From the NCBI GenBank assembly GCA_902766785.1, contig CACXEO010000085.1, forward strand, positions 1 to 64,000: DNA of 64,000 nucleotides. Direction: 5' to 3'. Shown here piece after piece: positions 7,860 through 15,357 of the stretch. Position numbers and translations under genes: made by a program. The notes below the pieces were generated by a model that was not told the origin of the DNA, did not search any database, and was given only the letters and a program-made list of their open reading frames with translations. The stretch comes from Oscillospiraceae bacterium (GTDB lineage: Bacteria; Bacillota; Clostridia; Oscillospirales; Ruminococcaceae). The first letter of the stretch is position 1; each line of letters opens with the position of its first letter.

Positions 7860-8726
7860 ATGGATTATGTAATCACCACCGATACAACCTGCGATATGCC
7901 GCAAAGTTTTTTGAGTGAAAATAACATTGGCGTTTTGACAATGTCTTATATCGTTGACAACGTCACTTATGCCGGAAAAGGGGAGAATCAGCTTTCACCG
8001 GAGGATTTTTACCAAAAGCTGCGGAGCGGTTCTATGCCGCAGACCGCCCAGGTCAATCCGGATCAGGCGGAAAGCCTGTTTGAAAGCTATCTCAAACAGG
8101 GAATCAACGTTCTGCATATCGCCTTTTCCTCCGCGCTCAGCGGCAGTTATCAAAGCACCGTCATCGCGGCGGAAGATTTGAATGGGAAGTACGGAGACGC
8201 CAGGGTGGTTGTCATTGATTCCAAATGTGCTTCTATGGGAGAGGGCCTTTTCCTTTATTATGCGGTTCGGCTTAAAAATGAAGGGAAGAGTTTTGATGAG
8301 GCGGCTGAGTGGCTGGAAAGCCATAAACTCAATGTTTGCCACAACTTTACGGTTGACGACCTGTTTCATCTCCACCGGGGCGGACGGGTTTCCAAAACTG
8401 CTGCCGTTTTCGGCTCAATGCTCGGGGTTAAACCCGTTCTGCATGTGGATGATGAGGGCAGGCTGATTCCGGTACAGAAAATCCGCGGGAGAAAGCAATC
8501 GCTTATAGCTCTGGTAGACAACATGGAAAAGTGTATGGGCGGGATGAAGAACGACATCGTCTTTATCAGCCACGGCGATTGTCTTGAGGACGCCGAGTTT
8601 GTTGCAACTGAGGTAAAGAAACGCTTTGGGATCAAAAATATCCGGATCGGCTTTATAGGTCCGGTCATCGGCACCCATTCCGGCGCAGGCACGGTCGCCC
8701 TTTTCTTCATGGGAGAGCACCGGTAG
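7860..8726 (+). CDS. DegV family fatty-acid-binding protein (element cargo)
   Basis: A 288-residue DegV/FakB-type protein. The N-terminal motif TTDTTCDMP, the SSALSGSYQS loop (90-99) and HRGGRVSK are family signatures for binding a fatty-acid carboxylate and presenting the acyl chain, in FakA/FakB systems for phosphorylation. No FakA kinase is encoded in the element, so a host kinase would be needed if it acts this way. It begins 87 bp after the patatin gene, with a possible -10 TACAAT at 7823-7828, and is closed by a strong terminator. Its presence in the element rather than in a core operon is unusual. Confidence 0.93.
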   Translation: MDYVITTDTTCDMPQSFLSENNIGVLTMSYIVDNVTYAGKGENQLSPEDFYQKLRSGSMPQTAQVNPDQAESLFESYLKQGINVLHIAFSSALSGSYQSTVIAAEDLNGKYGDARVVVIDSKCASMGEGLFLYYAVRLKNEGKSFDEAAEWLESHKLNVCHNFTVDDLFHLHRGGRVSKTAAVFGSMLGVKPVLHVDDEGRLIPVQKIRGRKQSLIALVDNMEKCMGGMKNDIVFISHGDCLEDAEFVATEVKKRFGIKNIRIGFIGPVIGTHSGAGTVALFFMGEHR

Positions 8727-8747
8727 TTTTATAAATTGTCTCAATAA

Positions 8748-8785
8748 CAACCCCGCCCGGCTTCCGCCGGGCGGGGTTGTTTGTT
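8748..8785 (+). terminator. Terminator closing the element's genes
   Basis: A 13-bp GC-rich stem (CAACCCCGCCCGG 8748-8760 / CCGGGCGGGGTTG 8767-8779) followed by a T-rich tract. It would stop cargo transcripts before the dpaA 3' part and dpaB, leaving dpaB without an upstream promoter until excision. Confidence 0.85.
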
Positions 8786-8987
8786 GTTCTGATTTGAACT
8801 GCGTAATTCCTTGTTGCATTATCGGGTTGCCTGCCGCCCCAAAACAGAAAAAATAATGTCGATTGAGCGACTGTTTAAAATGCAACGGAAAGGAAAAAAC
8901 GATCTGTCCGGGTGGGTAAAAAGAGAAATAACACTGAAAAAGAACAGGTTGAATGTTTCAAAACGTTTATCCCTTCCGCTGTCACGG
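8786..8987. other. Right-end non-coding segment of the element
   Basis: About 200 bp with no supported gene. An ATG at 8855 lacks a ribosome site and runs in frame into the dpaA 3' part. In an excised circle that frame would cross the joined ends and stop at the TAA after 5050. I treat this as chance reading of non-coding sequence. Confidence 0.5.
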
Positions 8988-9001
8988 GGGGTGGATTTTG
9001 A
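8966..9001 (+). promoter_or_regulatory. attR-type junction
   Basis: Element arm TTTATCC (8966-8972) and CCGCTG (8976-8981), core GGGG (8988-8991), then dpaA arm GGATTTTGA (8993-9001). With the left end, CCGCTG/CAGCGG forms a dyad centred between 8988 and 8989. The dpaA arms TCAAAACCC/GGATTTTGA form a dyad (8 of 9 pairs) centred on the same dinucleotide. Confidence 0.8.
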
Positions 9002-9134
9002 ACTGGCAAAACAATTAGGGATCAAGGTGATCTGGGCCCTCTCCCTTCCGGGAAAGGTGGCACCGGTCACCTCGGGTGAGATCATCTGCGATACCATACA
9101 GAATATTTTGGCGGAGAGAGGTGGAAGCAGATGA
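8988..9134 (+). CDS. dpaA: Dipicolinate synthase subunit A, 3' part
   Basis: Forty-eight codons and a stop that complete DpaA: GVDFELAKQLGIKVIWALSL and the conserved PGKVAPVTSGEI segment that closes the Rossmann domain. It has no start or ribosome site of its own and would only be translated correctly when joined to codons 1-246 at 4265-5002. Its end overlaps the dpaB start (ATGA at 9131-9134), so the two subunits are translationally coupled once the gene is restored. Confidence 0.94.
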   Translation, partial: GVDFELAKQLGIKVIWALSLPGKVAPVTSGEIICDTIQNILAERGGSR

Positions 9135-9700
9135 GTAAGAAACGGATTGGATTAGCCCTCTGCGGGTCATTCTGCACCTTCCGCGAGGTAATTGACCAGT
9201 TGGCAGAGCTGGCGAGAAATTATGACGTCACGCCGATTATGTCTTACAACGCGGCAAATTTAGACACCCGATTCGGTCGGGCGCTGGATTTTATTGAGGA
9301 GCTGGAACGGGTCTGCGGCCGTCCTGTTATGAAGACGATACAGGAAGCCGAACCAATCGGCCCGAAAAATATGTTCGACCTGCTGGTGGTTGCCCCCTGT
9401 ACGGGGAACACCCTGGCAAAGCTCGCTTTGTCAATAACCGATACCCCGGTTACAATGGCGGTGAAATCCCATCTCCGGGGGACAAAGCCGGTATTGCTGG
9501 CAATTTCTACAAATGACGCGCTGAGTGGGAGCGCCAAGAATTTCGGCGCGCTTCTCAACACAAAGCATTATTATTTTGTTCCAATGCGGCAGGATAATCC
9601 CGACAAAAAGCCCAATTCCCTGGTGGCACGGTTTGACCTGCTGGGGGATGCAATAGAAGCGGCTATGAAAGGGCTGCAACTGGAACCGCTTTTTCAATAA
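9131..9700 (+). CDS. dpaB: Dipicolinate synthase subunit B
   Basis: A 189-residue SpoVFB flavoprotein-fold subunit of dipicolinate synthase. LALCGSFCTFREV at the N-terminus and VVAPCTGNTLAKLA in the middle are family signatures. Ca-dipicolinate accumulates in the spore core and gives dehydration and heat resistance. The gene is intact and overlaps the dpaA stop by four bases. While the element is integrated it sits downstream of the element's terminator with no promoter I can see, so expression probably depends on excision. A terminator follows at once. Confidence 0.96.
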   Translation: MSKKRIGLALCGSFCTFREVIDQLAELARNYDVTPIMSYNAANLDTRFGRALDFIEELERVCGRPVMKTIQEAEPIGPKNMFDLLVVAPCTGNTLAKLALSITDTPVTMAVKSHLRGTKPVLLAISTNDALSGSAKNFGALLNTKHYYFVPMRQDNPDKKPNSLVARFDLLGDAIEAAMKGLQLEPLFQ

Positions 9701-9735
9701 CCCCCAAAAATCTGCTCTGAATTTTTGGGGTTTGC
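9700..9735 (+). terminator. Terminator of the dpaA-dpaB operon
   Basis: Stem CCCCAAAAAT (9702-9711) / ATTTTTGGGG (9721-9730) followed by TTT, beginning at the dpaB stop codon. Confidence 0.8.
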
Positions 9736-9750
9736 AATAACTTTTTTACG

Positions 9751-9786
9751 AAGAACGGTGCGTTCCGAAAGGAGCGCACCGTTCTT
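9751..9786. terminator. Stable GAAA-capped hairpin, possible terminator for the convergent glycosidase gene
   Basis: A 16-bp stem with one G-T wobble, AAGAACGGTGCGTTCC / GGAGCGCACCGTTCTT, capped by GAAA. It lies between dpaB and the minus-strand glycosidase. Neither strand has a clean U-tract straight after it, so termination is likely but not certain. Confidence 0.5.
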
Positions 9787-9886
9787 ACCTATTTCATTTG
9801 TTGCAAACGTTGTTTAATCGCTGGCTTTCTGGAAGTAGCTGAAAAAATGAATTGCAGATTCAGCATTATATATGGTTTTTGCATTT

Positions 9887-11653
9887 TTAAAGTAATGGGG
9901 GCTCTGTTAAAGATGGATTTCCGGTTTCCGGTCGGCCTTTCAGATATTCGTGCGCTAGAATCAGAAAAACGCTTGCCGTCCAAGTATAGGCGCGGTCTCG
10001 CAACCCTTCTCCGGTTAGTGCGTCAAAGTTTTCGGCAAATCCATTCTGAGCGACCATTTCCACAAAACGAGATGCGGCTTCAACTGCAAGCCCTTTTTCT
10101 CCGGAACGGTATAGGCCATCAATAATGAGCATGCTGGAAGGTGCCCAGATTGGCCCCCTCCAATATCCATCTGACTGGTAAAAAGGGCTTTGAGGCGATT
10201 CAGTCGCAAAGCCATGGCTGGTATAAAACCGTTTGCTCTTAAGTGTGTTGAGCAAACCGGAGAGAATGTTTGCAGGCAGAAGCTTTCCAAGAATGACAGG
10301 AAGATAGAGAATTAAGCTGTCATTTGGAACTTCCTGATGGGTATATGCTTGGCGTGCAGAGGGAACACCGCTTTTAAAGCAAAGGGAACACATTGTATCC
10401 AGCATAGTATTGGCCTTTTTCTCCCACTCTTCTGCCTGAGAAAATTTTTTCAGATTTCGGGCAAGACTACTCAGTTCTTTCATCTGCAAAATGAGAAAAG
10501 CGGCCAGATCGGGAATCTCCACGGCGGGACTATTGATAAAAGCGGTGGAATTATCCCACCCGGAGTCGTTTCCGTGAAAATATTCGCATAGACCGTCCTG
10601 GTCATGATCCCGGTAGTCAAGCCACCAGTTAGTCCAGAGGGAGAGCTTTAGATAAGCCTCTTCTAACTGCTCGATGGAAAGTTTCATATTCTGCATGATT
10701 TTTGAAAGCGCCCATCCATGTATCGGAGGTTTTACAAAAGTGTAGGACGCGCAGGCATTGTTGACACAGTCTGGAATTACCCCCGCTTTGTCCTGAAAAT
10801 CAAACATTAACATGAACTGTTCCCAGGCAAGACCTGGATCATGATAGGACAGAGCAATTGCATTGAAGCAGTGATCCCAGCTCCAGATATTGCACATCCA
10901 GTTTTTAGACATCAATATTGCTTCCCGTCCAAGTATTCCCGTCGGTTCTACAATACTTTCCCAGAGTACATAGGCCGCCAGTTCTTTTGCTTTCAAATAC
11001 GGTTCGGGAACTGAGGGCATTTTTCTCAGAAATTTTTCAAAATCCTGCCTGGCTTGATCTCTGCAGGAAACGTAATCGTATTGTGTAAGATCTTTTTTTC
11101 TTCCGGCTGTCAATTCCTGAAAGGCGGCTGAAAAACAACCGCCAGTCGGCGAAAATTCAATGGAAGAGTATTCTGCGCCCGTCCCGTCCCAGTTTTGTAA
11201 CATTGACATTTTTCCCAAAAGCAGACCGGCCCTGAAGCGAAGACCCAGCTGTCCGCAAACACCTTCAATTTCAGAGTGGCCCGGCCCGGATTCATAAATA
11301 TATGCCCTGTTTTCAAAGCTCAGCCGGAGTGACAGCTTTTCTCCTTCTCCCCGCATTAAAATAGTGCTATTATCGGCAAAACAGATTAAGACGTTCCCAA
11401 ATTCGGTCTTCAGTTGAAGCTCACAGGGCGACGCCTGAGCAGAATAGGGGATAGGATTTCCGCAGTATAAAGGGATAAACCGAAAAATAGTTGTCTTACC
11501 AGCATCTCTCGTTTTGCCCGGAATAAAAGAAAATCCATCTACTGTTCTGAGGCAAAGCTTTTGCGTATCTTTTTTGATAGAATCGGTAAGTTCAGAGACT
11601 GCAAAATAGGATCCCCGCTTGCTGAAGGGAACTTGAGATAAATCAAAGTACAT
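9887..11653 (-). CDS. Alpha/alpha-barrel glycoside hydrolase (GH63/GH37-like)
   Basis: A 588-residue cytoplasmic protein. The C-terminal two thirds resemble the MGH1-like/GH63 catalytic domain: WSWDHCFNAIA, DHDQDGLCEYFHGNDSGWDN, SDGYWRGPIWAPS and a late ENFDALTGEGLRDRAYTWTAS. The N-terminal 200 residues look like a beta-sandwich. Substrate specificity (glucosidase, mannosylglycerate hydrolase or trehalase-like) cannot be called. I chose ATG 11653 because the codons just upstream contain the GGAGGA site. It is divergent from another glycosidase and may share its control. The pair sits between dpaB and gltX and looks like an accessory sugar-use island. Confidence 0.85.
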   Translation of the reverse strand: MYFDLSQVPFSKRGSYFAVSELTDSIKKDTQKLCLRTVDGFSFIPGKTRDAGKTTIFRFIPLYCGNPIPYSAQASPCELQLKTEFGNVLICFADNSTILMRGEGEKLSLRLSFENRAYIYESGPGHSEIEGVCGQLGLRFRAGLLLGKMSMLQNWDGTGAEYSSIEFSPTGGCFSAAFQELTAGRKKDLTQYDYVSCRDQARQDFEKFLRKMPSVPEPYLKAKELAAYVLWESIVEPTGILGREAILMSKNWMCNIWSWDHCFNAIALSYHDPGLAWEQFMLMFDFQDKAGVIPDCVNNACASYTFVKPPIHGWALSKIMQNMKLSIEQLEEAYLKLSLWTNWWLDYRDHDQDGLCEYFHGNDSGWDNSTAFINSPAVEIPDLAAFLILQMKELSSLARNLKKFSQAEEWEKKANTMLDTMCSLCFKSGVPSARQAYTHQEVPNDSLILYLPVILGKLLPANILSGLLNTLKSKRFYTSHGFATESPQSPFYQSDGYWRGPIWAPSSMLIIDGLYRSGEKGLAVEAASRFVEMVAQNGFAENFDALTGEGLRDRAYTWTASVFLILAHEYLKGRPETGNPSLTEPPLL

Positions 11654-11695
11654 TACTTTTCCTCCAATCACCGTTAAAATACTGCGAATACGTTA

Positions 11696-11724
11696 AATCT
11701 ACTACTTTTGCAGGATGCTGTCAA
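11696..11724 (-). promoter_or_regulatory. Possible sigma-A promoter of the minus-strand glycosidase
   Basis: Reading leftwards, TTGACA (11724-11719), a 17-bp spacer and TAGATT (11701-11696), about 43 bp before the ATG. The -35 is perfect and the -10 is weak. Confidence 0.5.
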
Positions 11725-11742
11725 TGAAGCGATTGACGCTGA

Positions 11743-11771
11743 TTGACATGGAAAACACCTTTTGTTATAAT
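11743..11771 (+). promoter_or_regulatory. Sigma-A promoter of the GH39-like gene
   Basis: A perfect TTGACA (11743-11748), 17-bp spacer and TATAAT (11766-11771), 39 bp before the GTG start. A GATTGAC direct repeat (11731 and 11741) overlaps the -35 and could be part of an operator. Confidence 0.85.
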
Positions 11772-11810
11772 GATGTGCAACTAAAATGAAGAGGGTAAGA
11801 AGGGGTTTTT

Positions 11811-13400
11811 GTGAAAAGCTGTGAGATTAACGTTGCAAAACGGATTGGCACTGTTACCCATGTGGCGACCGGTTCTCTTTACGGCGTGATTGAGAATGCC
11901 CCTTGCCGGAAATATATTTCTGAAATCCGACCGGGTGTGATTGGCTGCAGCCCCCTTGCAAGTGAAACCAGCCAGCAGAATTTTGGGGATGCAGTGTCGG
12001 CTGCGGAACAGGTTAGGGAATTCGGCGGCAAACTGCAAATTCGTTTATCTGAATTTTTTCCCGGATGGTATGATTATTATGGCCTGGAGGATTGGTTTCA
12101 AAAGCTCACGTGGGCCGTTCAAAAAATGAAACGCGCAAAAATTGACAATATTCATTGTTACGAAATATGGAACGAACCGGACGGAACCTGGAAAGGACAG
12201 TTTTTGGTGTCACGTACGGATACAATGGATTATCACTTAATGTTTCGTGTAACCGTTCCGGAGTCGGGTGAATACCAAATTACAATGCGCTATGCAAATG
12301 GAGGAAAAGAACATTTGCAGTGGATGTCTGTAAACGGGGGAGAAAACATTCTGGTCCGTTATCCCGTTACAGGCGGATGGTACTCTTCCGGCGGATATGG
12401 CGATATATCCTGGAAAGTTAACCTAAAGGCAGGGTTAAATACAATAAAGTTTTCCCGTGCCGGGAATGGATATATTGAACTGGATTATCTTGACGTTCAA
12501 AACGGCACTCCCGTCCGATATGAGGCGGAAATTTCCGTTATGGGAGGGTTTGTACAGCAGACCAGCGGTTTTGCTTCTTCAAGGGCCTCCGGGCATCAGA
12601 CTTTTGATGAGTTTTACAGTTGTTCGCATCGAAAAATGCGGGAGCTTGCCCCGGATGAAAAGCTGCTTGGTCCCTGCTTAGCAGTTTATACCTCTTCCAT
12701 GATGCGCCGTTTTCTAGAGCACCAGAAAAAAGAAGGGACCCTGCCGGACATCATCTGCTGGCATCAGTTGGCAGATGAAAATTTCACAGAGAATATAAAC
12801 GATTACAGAAGGCTTGAAAAGGAATTGGGCATTTCGGTAAGGCCGGTTGCCATTAACGAATATAGCGGCGGCGAGTGGCATGAAGACGAAGGAAAGCCTG
12901 GCGCTTGCGCTCCTTTAATTGCAAAATTTGAGCGATATTCCGTTGAAAGTGCCTGTCAAAGTTTTTGGAACGTTCCCGGCCGGTTGGGGTCATTGCTGAC
13001 GGATGACGGAAAACCAAACGGCGGTTATTGGTTTTATAAATGGTATGCGGAAATGTCCGGCGAAATGGTGGAAGTATCTCCTCCGGAGCCGGAGCAGATT
13101 CGTGCTCTGGATGCCTTTGCCTGTGTGGATGAGAAAGCGGGGTATATTAGTATTCTCTTTGGTGGAGAGACCAACGGAGGAACCATGGATTTTTTGTTGA
13201 AAGGGCTTCCGGATTTTCTTGGAGATAGAGTCTTTGTAACTCTGGAACGGACAAGATTTAATGGAAGGAAGGCTGCTGTGCCGGGAGCGGAGGTAATAGA
13301 ACGGAAGGAATATACTTTTTCAGACGGTGAACTCCTTATTTCGCTGGAACAACTCAGTCCAGATGACGGCTATAGAATTTATATCACATCCGGAAAATGA
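11811..13400 (+). CDS. GH39-like glycosidase with an inserted carbohydrate-binding module
   Basis: A 529-residue retaining glycosidase of the GH-A clan type. The acid/base is probably Glu122 in EIWNEPDG and the nucleophile Glu350 in AINEYSGG. Between the NEP motif and TFDEFY (264) sits a module of about 135 residues resembling a CBM6/CBM35 jelly roll (SGEYQITMRYANG, GLNTIKF, YIELDYLDVQ). The strand that usually starts such modules (YEAEISVMGG, 237) comes last, so it may be circularly permuted. No signal peptide is present. The GTG at 11811 follows AAGAAGGGG. Substrate is unknown; xylosidase-like or glucuronidase-like activity would fit the fold. Confidence 0.8.
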   Translation: MKSCEINVAKRIGTVTHVATGSLYGVIENAPCRKYISEIRPGVIGCSPLASETSQQNFGDAVSAAEQVREFGGKLQIRLSEFFPGWYDYYGLEDWFQKLTWAVQKMKRAKIDNIHCYEIWNEPDGTWKGQFLVSRTDTMDYHLMFRVTVPESGEYQITMRYANGGKEHLQWMSVNGGENILVRYPVTGGWYSSGGYGDISWKVNLKAGLNTIKFSRAGNGYIELDYLDVQNGTPVRYEAEISVMGGFVQQTSGFASSRASGHQTFDEFYSCSHRKMRELAPDEKLLGPCLAVYTSSMMRRFLEHQKKEGTLPDIICWHQLADENFTENINDYRRLEKELGISVRPVAINEYSGGEWHEDEGKPGACAPLIAKFERYSVESACQSFWNVPGRLGSLLTDDGKPNGGYWFYKWYAEMSGEMVEVSPPEPEQIRALDAFACVDEKAGYISILFGGETNGGTMDFLLKGLPDFLGDRVFVTLERTRFNGRKAAVPGAEVIERKEYTFSDGELLISLEQLSPDDGYRIYITSGK

Positions 13401-13535
13401 AAATACGAGCAGTTTGGCGGACCGCAGGATTATATAGCGCCGTTCAGACATCTGAAAAAGCTTTGTATTGATTTGTATTTGGGCTTTATTTCTTGGTCTC
13501 TATTTGGAATTGTGCAATTTTTCAGTTTCCCGCAA

Positions 13536-13564
13536 TTGACAAAAGACTATTAAAACGATACTAT
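13536..13564 (+). promoter_or_regulatory. Sigma-A promoter of gltX
   Basis: TTGACA (13536-13541), 17-bp spacer, TACTAT (13559-13564), 36 bp before the gltX ATG. I see no T-box leader. Confidence 0.75.
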
Positions 13565-13599
13565 TATAAAGATATACAAACAGGAAAGGAAGTACTGAT

Positions 13600-15054
13600 A
13601 TGCCGACGGTTCGAACCAGATTTGCACCCAGCCCGACCGGCTATATGCATGTGGGTAACCTGCGCACCGCCCTTTATGCCTACCTGCTTGCCCGCAAGGA
13701 CAAGGATGGGAAGTTTATATTGAGAATTGAGGATACCGACCGGGAGCGCTATGTGGAAGGCGCGGTCGATATTATTTACAATACCCTCCGCAAGGCGGGG
13801 CTTAAATGGGACGAGGGCCCGGACATCGGCGGCCCTTGCGGCCCTTATGTACAGAGCGAACGGATGGGAATGTTCAAAGAATACGCTCTGAAGCTCGTTG
13901 AGAGCGGGCACGCTTACTACTGCTTCTGCGATAAGGACAGGCTGGAGGAGCTCAAAAAAATCCAGCAAGCCTCCGGTATGGCGCCGAAGTACGATGGGCA
14001 TTGCCGCAACCTTACCAAAGAGGAAATTGAGGAAAAGCTGAAAGCCGGTGTTCCCTATGTCATCCGGCAGAAAATGCCGACTGAAGGGACAACCACATTC
14101 CATGACGAGGTCTTTGGCGATATCACAGTCGAAAATTCCGTGCTTGACGATCAAATTTTGATTAAGACCGACGGGATGCCAACCTACAATTTCGCAAACG
14201 TTGTCGATGACCATACAATGGGAATTACCCATGTTATTCGCGGGAACGAGTACCTTTCCTCCACCCCGAAATACAACCTTTTGTACGAGGCGTTCGGATG
14301 GGAAAAACCGGTTTATGTCCACTGTTCCCCGGTCATGAAAAACCAGACGGAAAAGCTTTCCAAAAGAAACGGGGACGCTTCTTTTGAGGACCTGATTGAA
14401 AAGGGATTCTTAACTGAGGCGGTCGTCAACTATATCGCCTTGCTGGGCTGGAGCCCGAAAGGGGAAGAAGAAATTTTTACCTTGGATGAACTGGTACAGG
14501 AGTTTGACATCTCCGGTATTTCCAAGTCCCCTGCGATATTTGACCCGGTCAAGCTTAAGGCGATTAACGGGGCGTATATCCGTCGCCTTCCGCTGGAGAA
14601 ATTTGAAGAGCTGGCACTGCCCTATATCCGCCAGACCTGTAAGCGGGAAAATGTGGATACCAGGCTGATTGCGCGGGTTCTTCAATCCCGCACCGAGCTG
14701 TTTACTGATATTCCGGAGCAGGTGGATTTCATCGATGAGCTCCCTGCTTACGATAATGCTCTTTACTGCCATAAAAAGATGAAAACCAACGAGGAAAACT
14801 CGTTGGAAAGCCTCAGAGCGGTCCTTCCAGTCCTTGAAGGGCTCGGCGAGTGGACCGAGGAGGCGATTCACAAAGCGTTGTTCGACCTGATAGCTGAAAA
14901 AGGCGTGAAAAACGGATTAATCCTCTGGCCGGTTCGGGTTGCAGTATCGGGTAAGCAGTTTACGCCAGGCGGCGGCGTTGAAATCTGCGCAATTCTTGGA
15001 AAAGAGGAATCTTTGAGACGGATCCGAAAAGGAATTGAGCAGCTGGAACAGTAA
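13600..15054 (+). CDS. gltX: Glutamyl-tRNA synthetase
   Basis: A 484-residue class I synthetase that charges tRNA-Glu (and often tRNA-Gln for later amidation). The HIGH-type motif is [12 protein letters not shown] at residues 9-20 and the KMSKS-type motif is KLSKRNGD near 254. The bacterial anticodon-binding region fills the C-terminus. Length and start match the family; AGGAAAGGAAG precedes the ATG. It has its own promoter and terminator, so it is monocistronic. Confidence 0.97.
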   Translation: MPTVRTRFAPSPTGYMHVGNLRTALYAYLLARKDKDGKFILRIEDTDRERYVEGAVDIIYNTLRKAGLKWDEGPDIGGPCGPYVQSERMGMFKEYALKLVESGHAYYCFCDKDRLEELKKIQQASGMAPKYDGHCRNLTKEEIEEKLKAGVPYVIRQKMPTEGTTTFHDEVFGDITVENSVLDDQILIKTDGMPTYNFANVVDDHTMGITHVIRGNEYLSSTPKYNLLYEAFGWEKPVYVHCSPVMKNQTEKLSKRNGDASFEDLIEKGFLTEAVVNYIALLGWSPKGEEEIFTLDELVQEFDISGISKSPAIFDPVKLKAINGAYIRRLPLEKFEELALPYIRQTCKRENVDTRLIARVLQSRTELFTDIPEQVDFIDELPAYDNALYCHKKMKTNEENSLESLRAVLPVLEGLGEWTEEAIHKALFDLIAEKGVKNGLILWPVRVAVSGKQFTPGGGVEICAILGKEESLRRIRKGIEQLEQ

Positions 15055-15059
15055 AAAAG

Positions 15060-15106
15060 ACAACCTGCTATGGAGTGTGTGATGAATTTCCATAGCAGGT
15101 TTTTTT
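15060..15106 (+). terminator. Terminator of gltX
   Basis: Stem ACCTGCTATGGA (15063-15074) / TCCATAGCAGGT (15089-15100) followed by seven T. Confidence 0.92.
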
Positions 15107-15271
15107 CGTTTTATCAAGACGAATTATAACAAGATAATATGTTTTGTGGGCGGCGTTTTTCAAAATAATTTCGTGAAAGCCGTATTTTATTAAGGAAAAC
15201 ACATTGCTTCCCCCGGTTTTTGGTTATTTCCGCAGAACAACCCGTAAAATTGCTTTTTTTTCCCCGCCGCT

Positions 15272-15304
15272 TTGACAGGTTCTCCGAATGGAACGGAATA
15301 TAAT
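15272..15304 (+). promoter_or_regulatory. spoIIE promoter with 21-bp spacing (Spo0A-dependent type)
   Basis: A perfect TTGACA (15272-15277) and perfect TATAAT (15299-15304) are 21 bp apart, too far for unaided sigma-A. B. subtilis spoIIE and spoIIG promoters have the same 21-22 bp spacing and need phosphorylated Spo0A. A 7 of 9 match to the 0A box (TTCTCCGAA, 15280-15288) lies in the spacer. Confidence 0.75.
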
Positions 15305-15357
15305 GGTATTAATTTCCAGATTATGTGGAATGAATGAACATTCAGAGGTGTCAAGAC

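Larger units (their letters stand above)
5004..8988 (+). mobile_element. 3,985-bp serine-recombinase element inserted in dpaA (skin-like candidate)
   Basis: The element separates codon 247 of dpaA from the rest. It encodes a small ORF, a large serine recombinase, a patatin-like phospholipase and a DegV protein, all co-oriented with dpaA, and ends with a terminator and about 200 bp of non-coding sequence. The boundaries share GGGG (5003-5006 and 8988-8991). The length is not a multiple of three, so the element disrupts the frame and precise excision restores it. It has no conjugation, replication or phage structural genes. The architecture matches developmentally excised elements such as skin in sigK, but excision itself is inferred. 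Confidence 0.9.

Noticed and set aside
8811..9134. A 107-codon frame read as an independent gene
   Set aside because: Its last 48 codons are the dpaA C-terminus; the upstream part has no ribosome site and lies in the element's non-coding right end.
13401..13599. T-box leader before gltX
   Set aside because: No specifier stem or T-box sequence is present; only a standard promoter is seen.
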